64,000 bases of DNA, taken from the NCBI GenBank assembly GCA_016169945.1, contig JADLSH010000387.1, positions 3,691,501-3,755,500 on the forward strand, given 5' to 3'. This DNA comes from Trachythela sp. YZ-2020 (Eukaryota; Cnidaria; Anthozoa; Malacalcyonacea; Clavulariidae). Under the pieces are notes generated by a model that saw only the letters and a program-made list of their open reading frames with translations, was not told where the DNA came from and did not search any database. A program made the translations under genes and the position numbers. Positions 11,997 to 21,053 of this stretch are shown piece by piece; within the stretch, counting starts at the first letter, position 1, and every line of letters begins with the position of its first letter.

Positions 11997-12437
11997 CTAA
12001 TGTGGTAAAATACTCAATATTTCTTCATAAACTTGCATGCCATGAATATATGTCGTACACTCTGTTTGCGGTAATTCTCTCATTTGTGCACAAGTGAAAG
12101 GACAATCAGTGTCTGGAACTTCCACGATGTCTGGGTCAATTTCGGGGATGGGCCCTGCCCAATCAACTCCATAATCAGTGAGATCATTCTAGTAAAATGA
12201 AATTGAAATTCGTTTGCGCATTTAACTTAAAATACTGTAGCTTATGTGAATGAATGAGATGCCTCGTGCTTTATACTGAATCTCATAAACATATAGGGTA
12301 GTGGATATGGAACTTACTTGGTTGTCGATATCTTCTGCACGGCCAGATCCACTTGCTTCGTGCGAACCCCTTATCCAGAGCTGCATTGGTGTTCTGTTGT
12401 TTGCGGAACTTAATGGATGATGTATATATGCATTTTG
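11997..12437 (-). CDS. integrase-core domain protein, C-terminal exons
   Basis: Two minus-strand exons have matching splice signals. The upstream exon reads HPLSSANNRTPMQLWIRG from 12419 and ends at 12318 before GTAAGT. The terminal exon runs 12188-11997 after acceptor TTTACTAG, with 63 codons and a stop. It contains DYGVDWAGPIPE and a final IHGMQVYEEILS. Both junction phases are 0. From memory, the pattern NN(K/R)(S/T)PMQLW followed by YGIDW.GP is the C-terminus of large cnidarian and fish proteins with a retroviral-type integrase core, generally regarded as transposon-derived. The catalytic core itself is not in the window. Upstream of about 12437 the frame meets a stop without a clear acceptor, so the fragment may be decayed. 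The role is inferred only from the family. Confidence 0.55.
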
Positions 12438-13084
12438 CCAATGTTTGCAAATGTTTGATTACAGATACTTATAAGAAAATACGAAAATACGATCTCAAAT
12501 AGAAAACTTGATTTTTGGCGGATATATAACGTCATATAAATACAGCAGTGATAACTATTTTTATAATTTTGAAAGCCCATTACATAATGCGACCTGCTTA
12601 TTATGCAAAATGTTCTTATATTGCAAAAATAACTCGAACTCGAACGGAACTCGAAAACACCGCATGAGCGATGTAATTTTGTGGTCTCCAAGCAGTAAGC
12701 AGCGTGTTTTCCCCAGCGAGCTCCATGTCCATTACTATTAAAAGTGACTAGTGAGTGTATTTTATATGGTCATATATCTAAGTTTTTGTGGTCTAACATT
12801 ATGGTCTAACATTGGGATCGTTTTCACGAATATGGTATAAAAGATGATATTTAAGCATTATTTAAGCATTATTTTTATTTAACTAATGAAACCAGTTACA
12901 AGTTCGGTTTATGTGCTATTAAAGATGCATTGAATTACGATATGCCTGGTAAAATATTTTTAAGTATTAAAAAGTATTAAAAAGTGCCATTCTTCAGACT
13001 TCATTCTTCACCCCATCATGGCTCACGGTGCAGCTTGCTTGTCGTTCATTCTGCATGTGAAAAAATGTAATTATCCTATAAATC
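12438..13084. other. non-coding AT-rich DNA
   Basis: No gene or element boundary seen. Two small direct repeats occur (TGGTCTAACATT at 12788 and TATTTAAGCATT at 12848). Confidence 0.4.
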
Positions 13085-13345
13085 ATTTCAATTATCAACT
13101 AAACTAAGTCTTATTTTATACTGGATAGCTCAAACTGCCCAATCAGTTGCATCTAAACTATATTCTCTCTAGACTTAGACTTCCGGGAAAGGTGATTTTT
13201 AGTGGTCCAGCATTATTACCACAAGACGTCTACGAGCATAAACTAATCTCACTCTATTATTCTGGATAGGTCCATCAGTTGGAAAGGGCCAACACTTATT
13301 CAACTTAATAACTAATCTAGCCTTATTTAACCTGAATAACTCTAT
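13085..13345. repeat. degenerate units of the GGATAGCTC repeat family
   Basis: Three spaced copies of a TACTGGATAGCTC...ATCAGTT motif are the same roughly 100-bp periodic unit that builds the inverted arms at 16547-17964 and 24622-25467. Confidence 0.5.
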
Positions 13346-13622
13346 CAGTTCTTAATTGTCTATGATCAAACGAGAGCGGATATTGACTCTTTTCCACACT
13401 TTTTGTGTTCTTCAAACAGATCAAACCACTGATCTAAAAACTAGGCTGGATAGTGTATCTGCTATGCCTTATTGAAGCCTGCAATCCTTCAAGCTAAATA
13501 GAAAAAGACATTTGCTTAATAGCAAAGTTAATTTATACCCTAATGATATGATGTAATAAAAATTTGACAGATCAGTTGAAAAATCTCTTCCCATAGACAA
13601 ATTTGGCTAACGCTTGTTTATA

Positions 13623-13843
13623 CCCAATTCACAACTTTGGATAACTCACATGCTTAGTTACTATTGTTCTAGTTTGGGAAAACATTGAATAGAACAAAGG
13701 TAACTAAGCATTAGAATGATCTACATGAGTGAATAGCTCTTATACATAATTCTAACGCTTAGTTACTATTGTTCTATTCTATGTTTTCGCAAACTAGAAC
13801 AATAGTAACTAGGCATGTGAGTTATCCAAAGTTGTGAATTGGG
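13623..13843. mobile_element. palindromic TA-flanked element (221 bp)
   Basis: The ends CCCAATTCACAACTTTGG and CCAAAGTTGTGAATTGGG are perfect inverses. Pairing continues inward with few mismatches almost to the centre near 13730, so a single strand forms one long hairpin. It is bounded by TA (13621-13622 and 13844-13845), the mariner-type target duplication. It encodes no transposase. Confidence 0.85.
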
Positions 13844-14063
13844 TAGCAACGACGTAATATTATAAATATTCTGGCTTCAAAATTGGCTAACTGAATTCAA
13901 AAGGGTGCTCTATCCATCTATAGGTTTCAGATCAGTGGTTCAAACCACCCATTCCCTCTTTTCCATATCTCAGACGCTTGCACTTCCGAGGACTTGCGTC
14001 TCGTTTGATCCGGGCTTTAGTACTTGTGATATACCAAAAGGTTAAAAATAAGGTTTTCAACCT

Positions 14064-16266
14064 TCATCGTCCCAAACGGTAACGTGGGATACGGTAACGT
14101 GGGATACGGTAACGTGGGAAACGGTAACGTGGGATACGGTAACGTGGGATACGGTAACGTGGGATACGGTAACGTGGGATACGGTAACGTGGGATACGGT
14201 AACGTGGGATACGGTAACGTGGGATACGGATACGTGGGAGACGGATACGTGGGAGACGGATACGTGGGAGACGGATACGTGGGAGACGGATACGTGGGAG
14301 ACGGGTACGTGGGAGACGGATACGTGGGAGACGGATACGTGGGAGACGGATACGTGGGAGACGGATACGTGGGAGACGGATTCGGGGATCACGTTTGAAC
14401 TTAGCTGGTTTGTCTTCGTTCACACTGTCCAAAGCGTTCTCTCTGAATTGAAAGAATTAAGATATATATTTCAAGAATCTTTTACCGTAGACGTAAGTGT
14501 AGAATGATGTAGCATATTATTGATAGAAATATGGTGAGATGTGGTATGGTGTGGTGAGGTATGGCATATTATGCGTGTGATGTTGCATGGTATGTTGGGT
14601 TTTGGTGTGCTGGGGTATGATATTGCATGAGTAGGATATGTTATGGTGTGGTGTGATGTGGTGTGATGTATATAGTGTGGTATGCTGTACCATAATTTGG
14701 TGTTGTATGGTTTGGTTTGGTGTGGTGTGGTATGCTATGGTTTGGTGTGGTGTGATACGGTTTGGTAGGGGTTGGTACAGTACGGTACGGTATGGTATCG
14801 TATGGTGTGGTAAGATGTGGAGTGACATGGTATGATTTATTCTGTATAGAATGGCGTGGCGTAGTATGATATGACACAGAAACAACTTACATTGCCACTA
14901 AAGAGTTCGGATCAGTCTCTTCGTCATCTGCTCTTGGTTCATCATCATAATCATCATCATCACCGTTTTCACTATTTTCATATCTACATGGTGCATAAAA
15001 AGACGGAATAAAATGATCTTTTATGCTTAATAATTTCTAGAATACTAATCTTTATAAAAAAAATTAGTTTTACTTCGAAACTTGTTGTTTTCTCTTTCGA
15101 ACAAGGGGTCATTTGTGTCTTTACGATTTAAAACATGTAACTGATTGCATAAGAGAAAATTTAATAGAACCCATCATTTTTACATGCCGTTTAATAATGC
15201 AATTTGGGGCACGGTTAAACCTGAACCCGTAATGCATCTAGATTTAGTAAATGAGTTGAAAGTAGATACCAAAGTAGATACCATGTCAAAAGAAAAAAAA
15301 CCTTTTAATATTCTTGTAATTTTGATTAAAAACGTCTATGTCTATGGGTAGTCTCGTTTCGATCTTCTGTCAAATACCATTATATATATTATGAAAAAAG
15401 TAAATAATGTTGCTTCTTCTATTATTGGCACAAAAACTAATCCTGGTTGAAAACCAAATCTTAAATCTTCCTTTTTAGTCCAAACAGTTTGCATGTAACC
15501 ATACTATAGAGAAGAAATTTCACGATTATATTAAAAATGGGTTTATTGCGGGCTGTGAACTTATGAGCTAGTGCGAGTTGCGAGCTGGAAGTTTCGTGCG
15601 AAATTAAATATCAGATGTGCCTAATTTATCATACCTAATTTTAGCGTTCAGCGATAGCCAATTTGTGCAGTGATAAAATGAAATTGTGCAGTGATTAACA
15701 GTAGAAATGTGTAGTGACAACATTTGTTGTGATAAATTCTTACTTATAATAACACCCACTAAAAGTTTCGGTTTGAAAACAAGCGGCAAAACTGAATCCT
15801 GAATAAACTAAAACATTTTTACAACGACTGAACGAGAACATTCAAATCAACAACAAAAAACTGTTATAATGCATGTTAGTTTAAAGCTTTGACCTTTGCC
15901 TTGTAATATAGAGCTACCAACGTTGAAAAGTTCACAAATGCCTAGGAATAACTGACGTATATAGAGGTAAAAAATTTGAGAAAATCTGGTATTATTATAC
16001 GATTAACTCGCAACTTCACAGCTCGCAAATGACTTATTCTCCTTAAACATTTCTGTTACAAATTTGATGTCAGAAAAAGAAGAATATCCAATCTGAATAT
16101 CCAATCAGAGACATTTCATAATTTTATATAAAGAGTTATAGGTGTGAAATTTAAAGAAAAAAATAAATATCGCTTACAGTTCTTCGTCGATTTCTTCAGT
16201 GTGTCCAAAACCAAGAAACACAGCACAGACTGTAACCAGCAAGGCTAAAATTATCCAACACTTCAT
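14064..16266 (-). CDS. novel secreted Pro/Arg pentapeptide-repeat precursor (3 exons, 186 aa)
   Basis: Exon 1 is 16266-16178, exon 2 is 14983-14891 and exon 3 is 14442-14064. Donors are GTAAGC and GTAAGT and acceptors are CATGTAG and ATTCAG. Both junctions are phase 2 to phase 2, giving one 186-codon frame. Residues 1-22 are a signal peptide ([16 protein letters not shown]...). Residues 24-71 are a very acidic pro-region; exon 2 alone has 14 Asp/Glu against one Arg. FKR at 76-78 offers a dibasic cleavage site. Residues 80-184 are 21 pentapeptides: ten of PRIRL type (one is PRTRL), one PRIRI, then ten of PRYRI type (one PRYRF, last PRYRL). GR and a stop follow, a possible C-terminal amidation signal. 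A TATA box lies upstream and no dibasic sites lie inside the repeat. Acidic pro-region plus cationic Pro/Arg domain suggests an antimicrobial or neuropeptide-like precursor acting outside the cell. Gene structure is firm. Function is inferred, and I recognise no named homologue. Confidence 0.85.
14079..14393. repeat. 15-bp coding minisatellite in two blocks
   Basis: There are 21 units of 15 bp with no length variation. About half read GGTAACGTGGGATAC on the plus strand (left block) and the rest GGATACGTGGGAGAC (right block). On the minus strand each unit is exactly five codons of the peptide gene. Unit length is a multiple of three and lacks stops in several frames, so spurious open frames run on both strands (Val-Gly-Tyr-Gly-Asn and Val-Ser-His-Val repeats). 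Confidence 0.95.
14525..14872. repeat. degenerate pentamer satellite inside intron 2 of the peptide gene
   Basis: The plus strand is made of TGTGG, TATGG, TTTGG and related pentamers with many substitutions and indels. It lies wholly in intron 2 (14443-14890). It is a looser relative of the ordered pentamer array at 51970-52412. Open frames across it are not genes. Confidence 0.85.
14984..16177. other. intron 1 of the peptide gene
   Basis: This 1,194-bp intron lies between exon 1 and exon 2 of the minus-strand gene. No element boundary or internal gene was seen. The 68-codon plus-strand frame at 15145 has no support. Confidence 0.7.
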
Positions 16267-16316
16267 CGCGATGATTGATTCGAATCTCTATGGTTAGCTT
16301 GGCTGATCTCTCGCGC

Positions 16317-16323
16317 TTTTATA
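16317..16323 (-). promoter_or_regulatory. TATA box of the peptide gene
   Basis: On the minus strand TATAAAA at 16323-16317 lies about 50 bases before the ATG at 16266, leaving room for a short 5' leader. An octamer ATGCAAAT (16332-16339), the POU-factor consensus, lies just upstream. TATA placement is seen in the sequence. Use of the octamer is inference. Confidence 0.6.
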
Positions 16324-17332
16324 GGTACCATATGCAAATGTACAAATTAATGAGATCAAAGAGCATCTTAGTAAACCGGATCCTCCCAGGATATCTAATG
16401 ATCCACCCTGACATAAAGAGTTTCTATTGCGCCAAGAACCTTGAGACATATTGTGTTGACATCCTAATTAGGTCATACCCTCAGGTACCTTATTAAACAC
16501 TTAGGACATGAGACTGCATGTCGTAACAAGATGAATATGCAGAGTCCCAGAGTCCCGGAGTGCGGAACTGTCCTTGACACGAAGCCACTCCCCTGCTGTT
16601 TTTAGTATTTTTCAAAACAAAATATTAAAAGAGATCTTTTTATTTCAAATGACTTCCAGGGGATCTTAGATTCAATGTCAAAAGATTTCGATTATACAAG
16701 AGCAGAGGGTTTAAATATAGGGTTTCATATTTAACTTAATCTAACTTTATCTAACTTAATTTAACTTAATATTTACACCGGATAGCTAGCTTTATCAAAT
16801 AATAAACTTATAACAACCTTAACGAATACGATTAAGCTATATATACTATTTTATACAACAATTAGTTAATCCTCCCGTAGGAACACTGATCAATAAAAAA
16901 TGGCCCTTGCAAGAGCTATCCAGTATAAATAGAGTAAGTTTAGTTCAATAGGTTTTCCTGCAGTTACACTGAAAGGGATGGCACTTACTGGACCTCTAGG
17001 GAAACCAGTTTAGGACTGATAGAGCTATACAGTCTGAATAAAGTAGTTTAGTCTAGGTTTCCTCCTGTAGTAACACTAGTCCAATAGAAAAATACCTTTA
17101 GTTTAGAACTGACAAAGCTATCCAGTACTGAAAGAAAGTTAGTTGGATGAGTTTAGGTATGGCTATGTTTTATTTCGCCCAAGTAATTCGCCTATTGCTT
17201 GACATACACTTATAGAGGATTTCCTGTTACAAATATTGTTCGTTCGTAATATAACAGACAAAACATGTTATTGAAGGACATCGAAACAGTACTCTTGACT
17301 TTCAAGGGTTGAAAACTGAGTTTGTCTAATTG

Positions 17333-17857
17333 TAGACTTTCTCAAAGTCCGTTTTTTTTTGAGGCGGTAAACGGACTTTTCCAGCACAATTTTAAACACA
17401 ATTTTAACCAATCAAAAGTCACACGCTTTGATCTGACGTCATCCTATTAGCGAATAATTCGATCCAAGCTCGATCTCGTTTCAAAACATTACAAACAGCG
17501 AAGGGAATATAGTCAATATGAATGTTCGAGGAGCTATTGATTTCGGTTTAGAGAAGCTAGGTATCTTATCGATCAAAGAACACCAACGCAAATCGTTGAG
17601 GCATATTTAAGTAACCTAGATGTCTTGATGGTTGCTCCTACTGGGTCAGGCAAAAGTCTGCAGACATTTCAAGTTAAATATGCCAATTTCGCGCCAATTT
17701 CATCTAATTAGATTCAATTTCCTGCAGGCGGAACAAGTCGACTTCTCGCTCGCCCTCTCGCTTCGCGAGAGGGCTTCGCGACTTCGTCGTTAGTACGTGG
17801 TTCAATTAGTACGCGATTCAACTTAGTATTAGAAGAAGTCGACTTGGGGCAAGTCTA
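17333..17857. mobile_element. TIR element with 9-bp target duplication carrying a helicase fragment
   Basis: The flanks are a perfect 9-bp direct repeat GTCTAATTG (17324-17332 and 17858-17866), and the right arm of the inverted duplication shows the uninterrupted site at about 24717-24730. The ends are imperfect inverted repeats, TAGACTTTCTCAAAGTC on the left and TAGACTTGCCCCAAGTC read inward from the right. A 9-bp duplication is typical of Mutator-like elements. Inside lies a RecQ-like coding fragment, not a transposase. Confidence 0.8.
17518..17685 (+). pseudogene. RecQ-like DNA helicase N-terminal fragment
   Basis: An ATG at 17518 opens a frame that reads LEKLGILSIKEHQRKS. After a one-base shift near 17600 it continues YLSNLDVLMVAPTGSGKSL. 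APTGSGKS is a Walker A ATP-binding motif, and the spacing from the helix before it matches the start of RecQ/DEAD helicase cores, which unwind DNA. Only about 55 residues remain and the frame is broken, so it is a captured and decayed first exon. The sequence upstream (CCAATCAAAAGTCACACGC..., TGACGTCA) may be the parental promoter. The helicase call rests on the Walker A motif and its context. Confidence 0.6.
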
Positions 17858-18216
17858 GTCTAATTGTCGAGGGTCGAGGATAAAAGGTCGAGGGTGAGGG
17901 TAAAAGGTCGAGGGTCACAAAATCACAAAAATATTGCTACAAATCATATACTCCCTGTTATTTTAAGCTAATTCTACACTATTGGATCATATTCGATGGC
18001 CAATGCATTAAAAAACCGCCTCCAAATTGACCAGGCTTTCATGGCTCACAAAACAGGAAGTCTTTCAATATACCGCGTGTATAGCCCTCTCCTCCGCAGA
18101 GGCTATTTATTTATTAGTCGCTGGGGCACCTGTGCCCACAGCGACTATATGTTTCGGCACGCATTTTTGTTGAATTGTTAGCCACAAAATGAACATTACG
18201 TCATTATAAATCTGGA

Positions 18217-19205
18217 CCGTCGAATATCGTAGGATAGTGACTTTGGCGCCCCTCATCCAAAACGGACGAAAATACCACCAATCGATTCAGCAAAAAAACC
18301 TGTTTTTGGCTAATGCCAAACAAATCGCTAAACACATTGCTTTACAGATCGCCGTGAGTTTTAACCTTAGTAATCTGGTATATTTATTATATCGGTAAAC
18401 TAATTATATATTCAGTACCTTTGGTCGATTATAACTTCTGTTTTAAAAGCCGTGTGATTTTCGCTAATACACCGTTTCATAGAGCTTTGAAAACAGTACC
18501 TACTGACCTACTTTCAAAGAAAAACAATAAAAATTGACAAAGTTACGGAGAAATTTGAAATCTTAGCGTGCGGCCAAACTGGACTTTCAGACAAAAACAA
18601 CCGGGAGAGGTCCAAAGACAATGTTGCTATGGTTTTTTAATTCCCAGGGTAGAATACCCTATATAAGATATTTTTGTCATGACTGAAGCGCTTAGGCAAA
18701 CCACAAACTGTGGGCAAACCACAGCCCATTACAGCCTCGTACCCAGGCGCTTTAATCTGCTAAGCGGTTGCGTGACGCACGCGTGGAAACTTGTAGTGCG
18801 TAGCCACGACGGGACGGGTTTCCCGCGCGCTCGTGACGTAACCGCGTGTAGCAAGCCAAAGTGCCTGGGTACGAGGCTGGGCAAACCATATATACTGAAA
18901 CTACGGCAAGCACATGCGTGCTGGAAAATACCCGATAAATAAAAAAATAAATACGTCTACTCGTCGTATCGAAGCAAAACTTTCTACAAGAAATACACAC
19001 ATAAAAAGCTAAATTTTCGAATGGAGAAGTCTATTGTCAAATCCAAGAAATAAAGAAGATATTAAAGATTGTTTGAGTTGAACTGGAGGTATGTTTGGGA
19101 TTAAACTTTTAGTATTTTTTATTCTGTAATGTTTAGTCGGCAACATAACCCACTGTGAAAAAGCTTATTTTGTAAGGATTCCAATGGTGTTAGTTTCATT
19201 TACAG
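18217..19205 (+). repeat. dispersed repeat, copy 1 (about 1 kb)
   Basis: This matches 36947-37670 and then 39935-40045 over most of its length: CCGTCGAATATCG, then CCTCATCCAAAACGGACG, then GATTGTTTGAGTTGAACTGG, then TGTAATGTTTAGTCGGC. Copy 2 is split by a LINE. This copy carries a small element at 18732-18879. No coding frame. Confidence 0.8.
18732..18879. mobile_element. MITE with CAGCCTCGTACCCAGG ends (148 bp)
   Basis: CAGCCTCGTACCCAGGC at the left is the perfect inverse of GCCTGGGTACGAGGCTG at the right. It sits inside the dispersed repeat copy at 18217-19205. A target duplication could not be read. CAGCCTCGT...-ended elements are, from memory, very common in anthozoan genomes. Confidence 0.75.
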
Positions 19206-20084
19206 AATCTACATTGAAAAAGCGACTCTCGCAAACGTACTCAGGTTTACTCAGGTCGTAATTTCAAAATTATCTTTACGTGAAAGAAAAAAGTACCTTC
19301 AGCGCGAAGATGGCTACGGTAAGTACATGTTTTATTTGAAAATACGCTCACCTCGCATGAACCTATGCATATTCGTGGTGAGGCCTACACTAAAGATGCT
19401 GAGCGATTTCGAACGGAGGATTAGGGTTACGTTTGGGTTAGGTTCGGGGTAGATTTGATGTAAGGGTTAGAGTCGGGCTATGCGGGCAAATGGGCAATTC
19501 CTCAACAAACAGTAGTAGTTGTCTTGGTCTTTTTCAGAGCCGCGTCAACTGTTCCAGTAGCCTGCACGGCTACGGTTCCAGCTAATAGCATGCTGGGAAC
19601 ATACTATAATTATACAGTATCAAATATATTAACTCATCAGAGAAATTGTGATTTTTGTCATGAAGGATTATCGACAATTTTACCAAGATAAACTTATCAG
19701 ATATTTTGTCCAACAGACATTAATACAGTACTCATTGTTGTTTTTATTCTGTTTTGTTTACTGTGAACAACTATATTTTGGGTTTTCATCATAGACCTGT
19801 TTTTCATATATCATAATTAATGGACGATAATCGCAAATGCATTTGCGTGCTTGTGGCTTTTGTCAAGCTCGTGTAAGAATGTAAGTCATGTAAGCCAAGT
19901 ATGTTACAATCACACTCAGAAAAATATTTGCCGAATGCCTATAGCTGTAGCATGCACTGTCAAAATGTGTTAATTACGAAAAAGCCTATATCATTACCCC
20001 AGCGACTAAACGCTCAATAGAGCGTCTTGTCTATTTATGATTCAGAAGCGCTAGAGCGTAATTGAACATCCAGTATGATAACCG
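19206..20084. other. non-coding DNA
   Basis: No supported gene. A possible tiny first exon (ATGGCTACG followed by GTAAGT at 19309-19323) has no downstream partner that I can find. Confidence 0.4.
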
Positions 20085-20085
20085 C

Positions 20086-20586
20086 GGGCGGCGAAGGGTG
20101 AGGGGAGAAAATAAATAAAGCCTCTGCCAGATTTCACACCCAACATGGCGTCAAAACGGGGGGACGACATATTATATTACACATTGACCTAACACTATTA
20201 TGCAAAACAATATAGGCACTCCGAAAACGGTTAACGCTTTTATGTCACGTTTTGACTATCTTGCAGTCATCATCTTGCAGCCAATAGTATGTCTTAACTT
20301 TGTGTTGTATGCGGCTTGCGTTCTCAAAGATAATATTTGATAGCGTTTCAGAATTCAGAATGGCAATATATGTTGGCTAATGTTGCCCTCATTGCGACCG
20401 TAACAATCTCGATCGTTTTCTCTCGAGGACTACTACAGCATTATAGAACTGTGCACAATAAAACTTTCGGATTGCCAAGATATTTTGGGATGTACAACTT
20501 TACGAAGATTTGAGCGAGAAAGCGTAGGAAATCTGGCAGAGGCTTTTCCACTTTTCCCTCCCTCTTTCCTTCTTTCCTCCGCCCGC
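20086..20586. mobile_element. element with imperfect inverted ends (about 500 bp)
   Basis: GCGGGCGGCGAAGG...AGCCTCTGCCAGATTT on the left is an imperfect inverse of AAATCTGGCAGAGGCTTTTCC...CCGCCCGC on the right. There is no coding frame between. The superfamily is not assigned. Confidence 0.55.
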
Positions 20587-21049
20587 GCTCCGATTTTCAG
20601 AGGTTTCCTCATTTATATAATTATTACCATTTAGCGCGTTTTATTTATTACCATCTAGCGCCTCCTTTTATTTATTAATTATCCAATATTAGCGTATCTT
20701 TTATAATTTGTTTTATCCAAGACTCTGCGAAGGAGAGAGTGTATAGTCGGTGATGACAGAAGTATAATTATATCTTTCTAATCTTTGTTTTTTTTTGTTT
20801 TTTTTTTATTTTATTTCCCCATGTACAATACAATATAATTATTAATACATTATTACAAAATAGAAAAAAAATACTTGGGCTAGAGACCTACTAGAAACCT
20901 TCGCAGGCTTTTGTATCTAGGCCACTAATCATGTTCTTATATAGATTAATTTAATATTTACAGTTATTAAATGGAAATAATCATTATGGTATACAGACCT
21001 AACAGTATATTTACAATATTGAAGTAAGTACACTGTAGTGTTTACAATA
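20587..21049. other. non-coding AT-rich DNA
   Basis: Poly-T runs (20789-20811) and AT-rich sequence. Nothing coding. Confidence 0.45.
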
Positions 21050-21053
21050 TTAA

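Larger units (their letters stand above)
16547..17964. repeat. left arm of a long inverted duplication
   Basis: Reading inward from CCAGAGTCCCGGAG at 16547, this is the near-identical inverse of 25467-24622. It contains several roughly 100-bp units of the form GCTATCCAGTATAAATA...AGTTTAGT, and ends in runs of GGTCGAGGGT and the AACAGGGAGTATATG motif. The arm is split at 17333-17857 by a 525-bp element that is absent from the right arm. Confidence 0.85.

Noticed and set aside
14084..14398. Plus-strand Gly/Tyr/Asn repeat protein over the 15-bp minisatellite
   Set aside because: It has no signal peptide, no splice signals and no context. The minus-strand frame is the one continued by two phased exons.
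19309..19323. Tiny first exon ATGGCTACG with GTAAGT
   Set aside because: No downstream exon in phase was found. It could be chance.
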